From contig JABELC010000013.1 of the NCBI GenBank assembly GCA_028455995.1, forward strand, positions 310,001-374,000: a stretch of DNA of 64,000 bases, in the 5' to 3' direction. Made by a program: the position numbers and the translations under genes. Shown here piece after piece: positions 22,742 to 35,482 of the stretch. The stretch is from Scleromitrula shiraiana (lineage: Eukaryota; Ascomycota; Leotiomycetes; Helotiales; Sclerotiniaceae). Numbering within the stretch: the first letter of the stretch is position 1; the number at the start of each line of letters is the position of its first letter. The notes beneath the pieces are model-generated. The model did no database searches. It was not told where the DNA came from and saw only the letters and a program-made list of their open reading frames with translations.

Positions 22742-25482
22742 ATGGACGCTCCCCCGCCAATACCAAATAGATCACGACAACAATCTCGTCGCAAATCTTT
22801 ACAAGGCCCCTCTGCGCATTCCTCAAATCGTGTGCATATTCAGCCTGCATCCCCAGAAGTTATTTCATCTTTGATCTCCTCTCTTTCCATTATTTCCTCT
22901 CCTGCGAATGAACTTTTTGAGAGTCACTCCGAGTCAACACCTGTCTCACTAGCTGCTTCGGCCGATTATTTCTCAGATGCACACAACAATTCTCATGTGG
23001 TAGGTGGAAGTTTTGGTATAGATTACGGCGCATTCAAACAACCTAGTTTACGAGAGCTCGTTGAAGAAGAATCACTCGATGAGCTGGCTGCTAGCCCTCC
23101 TATTATTCGGACCGCAAAACCTCCGTCGGGATTTTCTCCATTGACTGCGCCAAAATCGCCAGCGAAAGAGACTAGCTCATTAAAAAATTTCCTTCGATCA
23201 CGACCAAGTTCCAAAGGCTCACTTTTCTCCAAGGACAAAGATGATTCTAGCATCGTCATTGGCAATCTTTCGGTAGAACCTGGTGTAGCTCCGCCGCCCG
23301 AATTACGCAAGAAACGGTCGACTGATAGTTGGGATAAGAAGCAAGGGAGAAGTCATAGAGGATTGATGTACATGAGTTCAAAGGAGAGACTACGAGAGAA
23401 AGACCAGGAAAAGAAGTGGAGTGGAGGATTTGGGGGGACAAATTCAAAGAGTCTTGGACAGGATCGATTAAACATACCCGAATTCGACGTACAACCTTTC
23501 ATGGCAGAGACTCCTATTACCGAAGAGCCTTTCTTGATAATCGAGCAGCAGTTACCAGTTGGGTCTGATACTGTAATTATACCTCCCATCCCCCCAAATC
23601 GATATTCTCCGCCGCTTAGTCCTGGTGGCATCGGTTCCGGCAGGTTTATACCCACAAGAGATTCATCTCTGTATAAGCCAGCCGCGCAAACTAAACGACG
23701 TGATTCACAAAGGGCAAGTCGGCAGCTTGAGAAGGAGCGTGGGCACAACGAGCACAGAGAACGCTCCATTGAACAGCAGGAAAAAATGGTGGACTCTAGA
23801 AAGTCTTCACATTTACAGGTACCTCTTGAGGCGTCCGAGTCTCCACTATCTCCGGCACCCACAACTCTACCTGACCAGCAGGTCCCCGAAACTACCAAAC
23901 TTAATGGGCATCTTGTCGCAAATGGCGATGATGCAGCACCAGCACCTACAGTTACTCAACGAGGAGAGAGGCTTAATCCGAGCCCAGACCGAACAAAATC
24001 GGGCGGAATTTCTCCCGAGGCACCAGAGCTAAAGATAAAGCGGAGCAGCTCTCGTTTAAAGCGATTATCTGCTCCTCTGAGTCCCAGATCTTCCGAAAAT
24101 GATAATTCATCAAATAACCAATCGAGACCTACCTCTAGAGTTGTCTCCCCTGAACCATCGAGACTATCTCAAATACATCTCGACGGTCGCCCTTCGAGCG
24201 CAGATTCCATTGACGATGCGGTCAAAGCTTATCTCGCTTCTCCACGCTTGTCACAAAAGATTAGGCATCCTCAAAGTGGCCGAACTATATCGTTTTCCGA
24301 GGTTGGCGATCCCGAAGGTTTTGCGGTATTCTGCTGCGTAGGTATGGGTTTAACACGTTACATCACCGCATTTTATGACGAACTTGCCTTGACATTGAAG
24401 CTGCGATTGATCACACCTGATAGACCAGGAGTTGGAGAAAGTGAGCCATATACTGATGGCACAGCCACTCCACTCAGTTGGCCAGGTAAGTTCTACGAGT
24501 ACCGTCTTGTTTTCATATCTAACTTGTTACAGATGATGTTTACTCTATTTGTCAGGCATTGAGAATAACCAAGTTTTCTATATTGGCTCACTCAGCAGGC
24601 GCTATATATGCTCTTGCAACAGCTCTGCGTATGCCTCAACACATCCGCGGACGTCTTCATCTTCTTGCTCCGTGGATTCCACCTTCGCAATTAACCACAT
24701 TTGGTACACAGACCGTATCGCCTCCTGCAAACTCCATACCCACTGCTCAACGTATTCTTCGCGCACTTCCAACACCAATCCTCAAAGCTGCGAACTCAAG
24801 TTTCATGAGTGCGACTAGTAGCTCCATCACTAGCAGTCTTCCAAAGCAGAAGAAAACTAAGCGGAAATCGAGTGGACGTGAAACACCTGCACCAAGCGGG
24901 AGGGGAACAGCTCCTCCTGGGCTCGACAAAGAGAACCAGAGGATAGAGTTTGCAAAAAGACCAGACTCTCTGGGTCCAGGAACTATGGAAAGAGCATTAA
25001 GTGATCCAAATGATCCGAATAATGAGGCTGCGGTATTAGCTGCCGCTGCTAGTGACTTAGCTGAAAAAGAAAGACAGATGACTTACGATAATCGTTTGAC
25101 TCATGGCATCTGGGACCTCGCTACCTTTGGGGCGAATCCTGCAGTAGATCTATTGGTATGCTTGGAGAGAAGACATACGATTGGATTTCGCTACGTCGAC
25201 ATTACACGTGCGACTGTCATCCACCATGGAAGTAAGGATACACGTGTTCCAGTGGAAAACGTTCGATGGTTGGGCAAAACTATGAAGAGATGTGAAGTTC
25301 GAGTATTGGAAGGCGAGGGCCATGGATTGATGGCTTCCGCTACAGTGATGGGCGGAGTTCTTATGGAGATTGCGAGGGAATGGGAGGATTGGATGCAGGT
25401 TACTGGGTCTGGTGGTAGTAAAACGGGCGACAGTTTACGAAGAACCTTGAGGGAGAGGGCCAGCGTAGGAGCATTCAGATGA
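22742..25482 (+). CDS. alpha/beta hydrolase with long disordered N-terminus
   Basis: Exons 22742-24485 and 24533-25482 (47 nt intron, GTAAGT...ACAG) join to 897 residues. Residues 1 to about 495 are Ser/Pro/Arg-rich and probably disordered. The hydrolase domain follows: RTISFSEVGDPEGFAVFC is the first strand, LRLITPDRPGVGESEPY the conserved turn, and the intron falls just before the nucleophile region ILAHSAGAIYALA, with Ser602 in an A-H-S-A-G elbow. Asp about 817 (HHGSKDTRVP) and His about 845 (GEGHGLMAS) complete a plausible triad. A Lys/Pro-rich insert (about 650-690) splits the domain. Substrate unknown; the extended N-terminus suggests regulation or docking rather than a secreted esterase, as no signal peptide is present. 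Confidence 0.88.
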
Positions 25483-26615
25483 GATTCATACGAGAAGATG
25501 TGTTTATGATTTGCAGGAGTAGGACAAGCTTTTGGCGCTTTGGTTACTTGCACGCATGTTTTTGCTTTGTATAGCTTATTTATGGCTTGTTGATTATTTG
25601 CGGATGGGTGGTTTAGGTGGATTTGATACGACTTGTACGACTACCCACATATGTAATATGCCTTAGATATTTACCTAATCATAATAAGAATATAGTAATA
25701 TAATAAATAGATCACACCTTATCAATGTAATTTCGATCCCGATTCAATAGGTAGTACCGAGGTTGTAATACGTAGAGAAGGATCGGGCCAAACTTTAAGG
25801 AGAATTCAACTTATATAAATTTCATTCTTCATTCCTATCATTCCTATAACAGATTCTAGTGGGACATCGATTTCTATCAAGTAAGGGCTGTTATTGGGGA
25901 CAAGATCGTCGGAATTCAGTAAATGCACAGGTTGGACGTAACGTATGGAAGGAAAAAGCGGCGGGACAAGGGACAAGGGATTTTGCTGCAGCTATCTATC
26001 TATCTTGTTCTAGTAACATCAAGCCACGAGATCAAATCTGGGGATTTACCATATTTTCCTCTTAAGGTTCATTCCTTTCGCATACATTATTTAACTTATT
26101 ATATTTGTTATTCAATTCCATTCTTACATTCTGTTATGTTGATCTTCTAGTCTAATGTTTGATTTATAAAAAGTTTGCTTTGATAACGAGACAAGAACGT
26201 TTAAGATTTTGGAGCCAATTTTGTGGTCTTTCTCACCTGGCAAAGTAACCGATATACGAATTCACTGGACTGGGACGAAACGACAATTACGACAAATCCT
26301 GTGGAAACTCTCTCGGAATTTGAAATTTTTGTTGGATTTCATATATGTTGTGAATTGGGTTGGGAATTAAGTAACAAAGACTTTCTCTCTCCAATCCTTC
26401 CGGATTTTTAATTCTTTTTCGTCGAACGCATCTTTAAATTGGAGAGAAGGGAAGCTCTTTCCTTCTAATCAACATTACAAATGGGAAAGTATCGCCAAGA
26501 CAGTGAGAGCTCCCATCATACCACAACATACTACAAATACCAAAGAATATATCATCTAACAACTTAAATTTTTACAGGCTCACCATTTTATAAGGAGAAA
26601 TCCACCAGATCCAAA
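25483..26615. other. intergenic, nothing recognised
   Basis: About 1.1 kb, AT-rich after 25640, probably the hydrolase 3' flank and the glutaredoxin promoter. No domain-bearing frame or RNA gene seen. Confidence 0.6.
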
Positions 26616-27483
26616 ATGCCTTCCACGCGACGGATAAAAGTCTTTGGACTTTTCGTATTCATTGGTGTTATCGCCCTCCTATTCTACACTTCTTCCCTCC
26701 GTCAACAAAGGAATGCACTGTCATCGGACGACTTTTACGCCAAAACCGTGAACGCATTAGACAATAAGAAATCGTCAGGAAAGGGAGAGGTAGCACAAGC
26801 ACAAGGATCCCGAAGCGAAGAAGATGAAGCAATTGCGAAGACTATGCAGGAGAGATTGAAGGATGCAGCAAAGGTCGCTAAGGATAAGGCGAATGCGAAG
26901 GCTGCGAAACCAGATCCTCCAAGTCAGGTTGTGGGCGTGGGAAGCGCGGCAGAAGGTGCAGGAGGGGAGAGAAGTGTTGCGGGTAGGAAGAAGATGGGTG
27001 GGGATAAGGTTGCGCAGGAGGTAGTTAAGGAGGAATCTAAGGAGGATAGTGACATTAAGGCTGAGCTTAATGCGATCTTAAAGAAGTCAACAAGTAAGTA
27101 TCTTCATTTCTTCGCAACATTTCCCAAAATATAGACTTCAGGCTGTGAGAATGAAACTAATTAATGCTCGAATAGTAATCATATTCTCGAAATCCTACTG
27201 TCCTCATTCGAAGAGAGCGAAAGATATACTTTTGGGGAAATACCTGATCGATCCATTGCCCCACGTTGTTGAATTGGATCAACATCCAATCGGAGCCGGA
27301 TTACAAGCCAGACTTGCAGACCTTACCGGAAGAAAGACAGTTCCGAATGTATTGATAAATGGCGTATCCATCGGCGGTGGAGATGATATTGCAGAGTTGG
27401 ATTCATCGAAAAAATTGATTACTAAGATCAAAGATTTGGGCGGGAGCAAAATCTTATCTGCGAAATTGAATGATGGTGCTTAG
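26616..27483 (+). CDS. membrane-anchored monothiol glutaredoxin (Grx6/Grx7-like)
   Basis: Exons 26616-27093 and 27176-27483 join to 261 residues. Residues 9-28 (VFGLFVFIGVIALLFYTSSL) form an N-terminal signal anchor; about 30-155 is a charged Lys/Ala/Glu-rich stalk; the glutaredoxin fold starts at residue 160 with IIIFSKSYCPHSKRAKDIL. The active site is C168-P-H-S, a monothiol CxxS motif, with the TVPNVLINGVSIGG glutathione/cis-proline region downstream. Yeast Grx6 and Grx7 share this plan (N-terminal anchor, CxxS) and act in the ER/Golgi lumen, so a secretory-pathway role in thiol redox control is inferred. The intron joins the stalk to the catalytic domain exactly, which is why the second exon cannot stand alone. 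Confidence 0.92.
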
Positions 27484-28678
27484 GGTCTACATGCTTTGAG
27501 ACAGGATTCTCATGTGAAGGGGCAAAGGAAATAAGCACCATAAGACCGATTTGGGCAGGAAAATTATAGCTAGAGAGGGGTTAAGAGTGCATTGCTTGGC
27601 GTCCTATGGCAGACAGGCGGGCGGGAAAGTCCGGCAGGATGATGGCGTTGAGTCTTGAGTCCAGACTTTGGTCTTTGGAACCATTATTGTGTATTATCAT
27701 TGGAAGGTATCCTTTTCAAACGTACATATTTCAAAGGGGATTCCCAAGCGGGCATATTGTGTACTTGGATGGGAATTCATCCTTTAATCTGGAGGAAAGA
27801 CGGCTTTATTTTCACAGCGAATCTTTCATTGTCGCCTGTTGGTCACTATTAATTTTATTGCTTTTGAAATTCAAATGAAAACATCCCTGGGACTAGTCAT
27901 TTCTTATGGTCTTGATATACGGTAACTAACGTTGAACCCTATGATGATTAAGTATTTCAGAATCATGCAAATAAGCTTCTAGATGAATCTAGGGATCATG
28001 CCATGGTGTTTAGTTGATGCCGGTCCTTTTGTTTTTTTCCATCGGAAAGGCCCTTTTTCTAGAATGATACTTAGTTTAGGTCCATAGGGGTTAAGAGGGT
28101 GGGTATATCGGCAAATAAAGATCTAACAATATGCTAACATTGCTAGTATTATTAAGCTTCAGCGCCAACAGCAAATCGATTATCAAGGTTTGCGGCAAAT
28201 GGCCCTGAATGCTTTGTTTAGCCAGGTGCACGGCACATGTTTGAGGTACCAGACCAGACATGAAAGAAAAAAAGGGCGATCGCCAAGTCCCCCGGATCGT
28301 CTACGTCAGTACTTTACTAACTCCACTCTTCACTTTGGGATCTTTCTCAACATCTGAAAATCGATGTTATTAGGTCAAAATCGATCTGATCGTCGTTTTT
28401 ACGGACAATGGGGTTAATTTGTTGTCCGATATCGTTAAATCCGTCTGAATATTTGTATTGTATTCTCTTCTGATTAGAGTATTCATGACTTTTGAGATAT
28501 TAGTTTAGTATGATATCATATAAACTTTAGGTATGGGCAGGATATATCTCCACAGGCCTAGTGGCTTGGGAAAGCCTTCTTATATTGCTTGTTTCCCTTG
28601 TCCCTCATACACAATTTTTGTGATAATCCAACTGTGGCATTTCTAAACGGGACTGCTTTCATCCATCACAAAATCAAG
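27484..28678. other. intergenic, nothing recognised
   Basis: About 1.2 kb between the glutaredoxin and the drug transporter. Presumably holds the transporter promoter. A frame upstream of 28679 is open back to 28589, so a start 30 codons earlier is formally possible. Confidence 0.6.
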
Positions 28679-30673
28679 ATGCCAATGAAGGAACTCATCC
28701 GTGATACCACTTTGGGTCACTTTCTTCGTTTGATCTCGGGTTCTCGTATATTACCCTTTGAAGAGGAGAGAGATCCGGAGATATGGCACAGATATGTGGA
28801 TAAGAAAAAGTCGGGGAGGATGGCCCATCATGGAACCGTTGATGAGGAAGAAAAGGATAAGGAGGGGGACAACGATGAACAAAACCAACAGCATTCTTCT
28901 GACCCATACCTGCCACGGAGATCAAGCTCTGATACTAGAGTGGGCAGTCAGGACAGACAGCACAATGATGTGAGTGGGGTACCTATTGATCCCGAAAAAG
29001 GAAGAGATGTAACTATAGTATCATGGTACGGACCCAACGACCCAGAAGTAAGTTCTTTGACTCTTGGCCCTATTCATAAATCTCACAACTAACCAATAAT
29101 ATCAGAACCCACAAAACTGGTCCACAGCCAAAAAGTTCATCGTCACTTTCTTCATCTGTCAACTCACTTTCTCCGTTTACATCGGCTCTGCCATCTACTC
29201 GGCTGGTACCACCGGCGTGATGGAACAATTTCACGTTGGCCAAGTAGCCGCCACCCTGGGCCTTACACTCTTCGTAGCCGGTTACGGATTAGGACCCATG
29301 ATCTGGTCGCCACTCAGCGAAATCCCCCAAATAGGGAGAAACCCCATCTACATGGGTACGCTAGTAGTATTTGTATTCCTACAATTCGCAGTGATCTACG
29401 CGACGAATTTCGGAATGCTACTCGCGTTTCGATTCTTGACTGGGTTTTTTGGCTCCCCGGTTTTGGCTACAGGTGGTGCTTCCCTTTCGGATATGTTTAA
29501 GCCCAGTAAGAGGGCTTATGCTATTGGTATTTGGGGTATGGCTGCTGTTTCGGGGCCGGTGTTGGGTCCGTTGGTGGGTGGTTTTGCGGCTCAACATCGT
29601 GGGTGGAAGTGGACTATTTGGGAATTGTTATGGTTATCTGGTGAGGATTCCCTTTATTTTTTCTACCCGTCCTTCCTTTTTTTTTCATCAATGAATATAG
29701 TACTAACCATCAACAGGTTTCGCATTAGTAGTCCTAATCGTCTTCCTCCCCGAAACCAGCAGCGCCAATATCCTTTACCGCCGTACACGTCGTCTCCGCA
29801 AGCTCACCGGCCGCACCGATCTCAAATGCGAGCCCGAACTCATGGGTGAAACAATGACGGGAAAAGACCTCGCGCTCATGACACTCGTCCGACCCTTCTC
29901 ACTAAACTTCACCGAACCAATCCTCTTCCTCCTAAACCTCTACATCGCGCTCATCTACGGTCTTCTATACGTATGGTTTGAGTCCTTCGTCCTCGTATTC
30001 ATCGATATCTACGGCTTTAATCTTGGAGAGGAAGGTCTCTCCTTCTTGGGTATATTGATCGGTGCATTTGTGGTTATCCCGCCTTTCTTTGCTTATTTGT
30101 ATTTTGTGCAAGAGCCGCAATTCAATGAGAATGGAGAGATTAAACCAGAGAAGAGATTACCACCTGCATTCGTAGGCGCTTTTTGTATCCCTATTTGTTT
30201 GTTTTGGTTCGGCTGGTCTAGTCGTGCTTCTGTTCATGTAAGTTATATTATTCTTCCCCCTTATATTCCATCTCCTCCTTTTACTTTGCATTACTTTGCA
30301 TTGCATTGCATTGCATTGCATTACATTACATCGAAGCTCAAACTAACCCAACACCCAGTGGATCGTGCCCATAATCGGCTCCTCATTCTTCAGCATCGGC
30401 GCCTTCCTCCTCTTCAACTCAGTCCTCAACTACATCGGCGACGCATACCCCGAATACGCAGCTTCCGCATATGCCGGCAACGATTTCATGCGTAGTTCTT
30501 TCGGGGCCGGGTTCCCGCTCTTCGCTAATGCCATGTTCACTTATCTGGGGGTGGATTGGGCGAGCTCGACACTGGCGTTTATTAGTGTGGCGTTTATCCC
30601 GATTCCGTTTGTGCTTTACTTTTATGGGGAGGCCATTAGGAAGAAGAGTAAGAGGGCCAGGCATGATTTGTAG
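28679..30673 (+). CDS. MFS drug:H+ antiporter, DHA1 family (FLR1/MDR1-like)
   Basis: Likely exports toxic compounds or fungicides across the plasma membrane. Exons 28679-29047, 29106-29640, 29717-30237 and 30359-30673 join to 579 residues. The N-terminus (MPMKELIRDTTLGHFLRLIS...FEEERDPEIW) and the NPQNWSTAKKF entry to helix 1 are typical of the FLR1/Mdr1 group; GYGLGPMIWSPLSEIPQIGR is the loop 2-3 motif A and GIWGMAAVSGPVLGPLVGG is the antiporter motif C. Helices run to YAGNDFMRSSFGAGFPLFA and a basic tail. The third intron (30238-30358) carries a TTGCA/TTACA tandem repeat (about 30283-30330). The exact drug range cannot be read from sequence. Confidence 0.92.
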
Positions 30674-33224
30674 GGCGTGGGTGAGGTTCATATAGGAGAG
30701 AATCTAAATTAGGATTAGGATGAGAGAACGAGATGAGGGGGAGTTGTATGATATTGTATGATTATGTGTTATGATTCATGAAGTCGTAATGATATGTAGA
30801 AAATAATGTATATGTACAGTAGTAATGATCTTAGTATAACCATGATATTTTTTCTTTCTATGAATCCTGCCATGTTATGGTGATCGGGTTTTAACCGTCT
30901 TAATGATATCTCTACGTATTGCAAGATATATTCGAAATATATAAATTAAAACGAACCGATATCGAGGAAGTAAAGGGTCTTGGTAAGGCTGGTTGGTCTA
31001 CACTCCCATTCACTTATTATAGAAGTCCGAAAAGTCACGTCATGACGGTTTTCCGGGAAGAAGGATATAATATTACGATCACTTCTTCGATCCGTCTGGT
31101 ACAAGTAGAGTGAGTGCACTATATAGTGTACTTACTTGGCGATCCGGATGTTGGTCGGGATGCGGATCTCTTGGTTAACTATTCCCAAGCCATTCATGAT
31201 TCGACCCGTCAATTTTTTCTCCTTCTTACAATTTAGTTACGCTTTCTACGACTACCATTATCTTCGGCCGTGTAAACCATATACATATCTTAAATGTTCT
31301 TGGGTTTAGTCTTATCAGGTTTGGTCTTATCGGGTTGAGTCGGATATTCGAGTTGCAAAAGTCTGGTATTATGCTTATTATTCATAGCATTGGCTTTTTG
31401 GACGGGTGTTTGTTGAACATCTTCCCGCAGGAACCGTTGCTGGTATTGCGTGATGGGAAACTTAAATTCGTACTAGATGTGTGAAACAACCTTGAGGGGG
31501 TTTATGATATCTAGTTGAGATGTTTTGTAGTATCAATATTTATCGTGGGTGGATGCATGTATACTTATTCTTTGAATGGGTGATGGTGATGATAATGTTG
31601 ATGATAATGTTGATGATTTGGTAAGATATGGTCAGATATGGACCATATACATATACTATCTATCATCTCTAATGAACATTTCCACCCACAACCATTCATT
31701 CAATTCGAGTCATAACCAAAACCCAAATCATGACTACTATGCAAGTAATAATATATGGGAGTCATATACTATTTTTATTAAAAGGTACATATAATCATTA
31801 ATAGTAATCATGTCATGACATTTCTTACTACCAAATATTTTTTACCAACATCTTCTACCAATATCTTCTACCAATACGAGTGAGTACCTTCTACCAATAC
31901 CTTCTTTCCCTCAATGAACCTTGATGGTTACCCCCACCACCAAAAAAAGGCCTCTTACTTTCCTGAATGGGTAATTCCAAAACACCTTGTTATCTGAATA
32001 GAAGTTTATTTAACTTCTTTATTTTCTGTAACTTGTCTCTCTTTTTCCTAAGTTTCGATCCATATAACTATCTTCATCTTTCTGGATTTTGGATTTTGGA
32101 TTTTGCACTTTCATATCCTATTTCCCTATCACTTCACTTCACTTCACTTCATCTCGCTTCATAACTCATCATATTATCCTCTTCTATCTTCATATTGTTT
32201 TCCAATAGACGCGCAAAGTATTATTCTCAAAATCCAGTATTCATACGATACGGAAGAAGTGGTATTGCAAATTCCGAGGTAGTGCTGTGGATTTGGAGAA
32301 CTCATCCAAGTCGATAGAAGAAGGAGTTGATACATAAATAAGTCCTGACTGATTTTGCTCGGGAAGAAGACTACGCAGAACGATTGGATACTTCCAGTTC
32401 TCTTGGATACATAAGTATATTCATAACCCATCATTCATCAACAAGCCAAGATCAAGCCGGTTGTCAAGTTTGTGTATCGGGAGGTCTTCCAGGTCAATAA
32501 ACTTATAAACGGCCTCTATTGGACTTTTGGTGCCCGTCTTGTCACTATCATCGTCTCGCCAAAGTTCAGGGGAGTCTTGTGATTGTCAAAACAGGTTAGT
32601 CTACACTCACTTCACCCAACTTGTTTATCCACATTCATACCATATATCCTTCTCGTTTATCGCCTCCTTTTTGTTTTTGATCTTCACTACAACATTACCT
32701 GATAACAATAAATGTATTTCTTTACCTCTGACCCTCCAAACCTAATCAGTTCACTCAGACAGCTGAATGATCCTCGTTATTCCTCATATTAACTCGAAAT
32801 CTCTAATCAGGATATATTTCAAGCATCTTATCACTCAAGTCTCACCGGCGAAGTCACTTTTGAACCACGAACACGGCACGCCTGGCGCGCGTTACTTTAA
32901 CTCAAGTTTCCCGCGCGATTTAACAAATCAACTTTTTAGATCTTTCGTATTGAACGCGCTCTGTTCAAACATCTCAATTGTTTTGCGTCTTTCCAGTGAC
33001 CATTGACAAATTCTTGGTATAATGTCAGTCTCAATTTATTTCCGCCTCTCGTTACGCGCTTTGCGCCTTTAATTGTATTTGATTTGTTAATCTCTGATGG
33101 TAGTTAGCTGACTGGATAGTTTCTAAAGCCAAGACCAGTGTTATTCGATACTCCAAGATTTTCGAATCGCTTGGATTGGATATTCACTCTCACTCATTCG
33201 ATTTAAATATATTACTCAACAGCC
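30674..33224. other. intergenic, 2.5 kb, short imperfect repeats
   Basis: Contains imperfect tandem TCTTCTACCAATA units (about 31825-31905), GATGATAATGTT units (about 31576-31620) and CACTT repeats near 32130-32150. No frame has a domain. The C/T-rich final part is compatible with the promoter and leader of the gene at 33225. Confidence 0.6.
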
Positions 33225-34377
33225 ATGTCCACCATGACTGTTACTGAGAGTCATGACTCTCCCATAATGGGCCAGACTCTGTGCAAAACAAACTTCCTTC
33301 ATGATAGACTTACAGTCAAAATGTCGGATAATCTTATTCGATCCAATGGAGGCATTAAACTGCCTTCAGAGATATGTCTGCGAGTGGTAGAATTCGCTAT
33401 TGCTCAGAACATTAAAGCCGCTGTCACCATGCTTACATTGTCTCGTGTTCGTTCTTATCCTGTCTTCCGACCTTCATCATTGTTTCTAGATATTGATTCT
33501 TCTCCAGTCATTCAAATACTTAATCGATACCTATGAGCAATCACTCACGAAAACGGTGGCCCAAAATTACAGAAAAGCAAAAGTCAACCAGGATGCGCCT
33601 CTGATAGTTGTCACTGCACCCCATACACGACATAAGTCATTTATCCCCACATATCCCACATACTCTTTTGGTTGGCTTGTTGAAGTCGAAACCCGTACAC
33701 ACATGACGCGAGAGATAATCAACGACAAATTCTCGCAATGCACAGAATCAGCCAATCCGTATTTTGAGGTTCCCACAGTTTCATGTTCTCCAAACGAGCT
33801 TGAATCTCGCCGTGCCAAGTTCAAAGAGGAAGCTCTCAAATTACTGTATGAGCTTGCGGATATTGCAAGAGATATCAGGGATGAAAGAATTATTCGAGTC
33901 AGACAAATCAATTACATGAAAAAGCTAAGCACGCGTGAGCTTGCAATTCTGTGCATCTTTGTTACTATTCTCGGCTCAAATTACTGCGAGAAATTGATTG
34001 AGAGGCCAGTAGAAGACGGCCCCAACATCAAAGAGTCGGCTTCTGTATTCGAGGATAGGGTATTACGACATGGTCCAATCTACGCATGGCTTCAAATTTC
34101 GCCGCTTACGAAATGTGATAGAGTCACTTTGCAAGGAACAATGGTATGGAATGATTGGTTTCAGGAGCAACAGGAGATGGGACTCAAGAGACTGGCTGCA
34201 TTTGAGTCTGGTCGATCCTCGGATCCAAGTTTGACTTGTGTTATTTGGAGGATTTTTCATGATCGAGAGGCAGTACAGGAGGCTCTGCGAGCTTTTCACG
34301 CGCCACATCCGGTGGATGTTTACAAAATTGCACTTGATAATGTGAAGGAGAGGATGCTTACTTATGAAGTTTCTTAG
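33225..34377 (+). CDS. F-box-like protein of unknown function
   Basis: Two overlapping frames join by removing a 61 nt intron (33447-33507, donor GTTCGT, acceptor CTCCAG), giving 363 residues and the junction LTLSR|SFKYLIDTYEQS. The same GTTCGT donor is needed in the hexose transporter at 38255-40303, which supports this choice; a 46 nt alternative starting at 33462 also keeps frame. Residues about 44-60 (KLPSEICLRVVEFAIAQ) resemble an F-box-type start, which would recruit a substrate to an SCF ubiquitin ligase, but the rest is not recognised. It is rich in charged helices. If neither intron is real the gene carries a frameshift. Confidence 0.65.
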
Positions 34378-34940
34378 GAGATATTGTTCGAGTCTAACAA
34401 GAAGAGGAGGGGATTTGGAATGGTGGGATTGAGATATGATGATGTCGAGTTTTTTGATAACCAAGGTCTGGATTATAGTAGTTTTAAATTGTGGGATATT
34501 GTAACTGGGAAATGACTGCCAATGGTTGGCCGGAAAACCGGGAAGAATGGATGGAATGATTGATGAATAGCATTATTGTTTGGGAAATTCTTTGTACAGA
34601 ATAACGAGGAGGAGTATCGGATTATTATGAAGATTATGATAGATAGATATCAATAGCAATGAGAATAAGAATGAAATTCAAACGAGGTTATTTTATCCGC
34701 GATATCCTGCATCCATCAGTAGCGAATAGAACATTAAAACTTGCCTACCAATCATACTCACATTCAACCACCATAACATACCACTCCAAAACCCTCAACT
34801 GTACCCCAACCCCCGCAGCACAAACCTCACATAAAAAACCCCATTCTCGCACGCCTCCGCCACTATAAACGACACCCTGTTCCGCGCCAGCACCTTCGAC
34901 ACCATTCAACACACATCATTGTGTGTTAGCCGGCGCGTGC
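34378..34940. other. intergenic, convergent 3' flanks
   Basis: Between the 3' ends of the F-box-like gene and the minus-strand Lys/His-rich candidate. No gene seen. Confidence 0.5.
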
Positions 34941-35482
34941 CTATCGGCGCGAGTGCGTTGGAATTATCGTCTTGGCTGTATGATATAGGATGTTTTGATT
35001 TTCGTGAGGGGGGTGGTTGTAGTTGTGGTTGTGGTTGAAGTTGGAAGCAGATGTTGAAGTTGAATGAGCTGGACGGGAATGAGAGTGAGGTTTGGATTGT
35101 AGATGAGGATTAGGATGAGGATGAGGATGCTTATTTGAGGGTTTTGCTTTCTTCTTCTTTTTCTTCTTCTTTTTCTTCTTCTTCTTCTTCCTCCTCTTCT
35201 TCTCTCTTTCTTTTTCTCTTTCTTTATCGTCTGGCTTGCCTTCGTTATTGATACTTGAGCCTCGAGATTGAGAGCGGGAATGAGAACGTTTCTCTTGTTG
35301 GAGTTTGGGCCGCCATTTGTTGATGATGCCGATGAAGAGGATGAGGAGATAGATCTTTGGGAAGAGTGGGATTTGGAACGGAGATTCGATGGTGTAGTGC
35401 CCGTGGGAACTGTATTGGGAAGTGCAATTGAGTTTCTTCGGAATTTTCTCCCTCTGTTATCATCGATGGTTTGTTGTTCCAT
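34941..35482 (-). pseudogene. candidate gene with broken frame: Ser-rich start, Lys-rich middle, His/Asn-rich end
   Basis: From ATG 35482 the frame reads MEQQTIDDNRGRKFRRNSIA, then a Ser-rich stretch typical of disordered fungal proteins. Near 35300 the sensible reading passes to another frame: KLQQEKRSHSRSQSRGSS, NNEGKPDDKEREKEREK, a long Lys block, KPSNKHPHPHPNPHLQ, HNHNYNHPPHENQN and a stop at 34943-34941. The original frame instead turns into Arg-rich then Leu/Ile repeats and ends at 34964. A one-base change near the CCCAAA run would join the two parts; no short GT-AG intron does so. It may be a pseudogene, a sequencing error, or the first frame may simply be non-coding. No function can be assigned. 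Confidence 0.4.

Noticed and set aside
23353..23898. 181-codon open frame on the minus strand
   Set aside because: Lies wholly opposite the disordered exon of the alpha/beta hydrolase and reads as Cys/Ser/Arg-rich shadow sequence.
29101..30673. Possible secondary-metabolite cluster around the drug transporter
   Set aside because: No synthase, P450 or cluster regulator lies in the window; neighbours are a glutaredoxin and an F-box-like gene.
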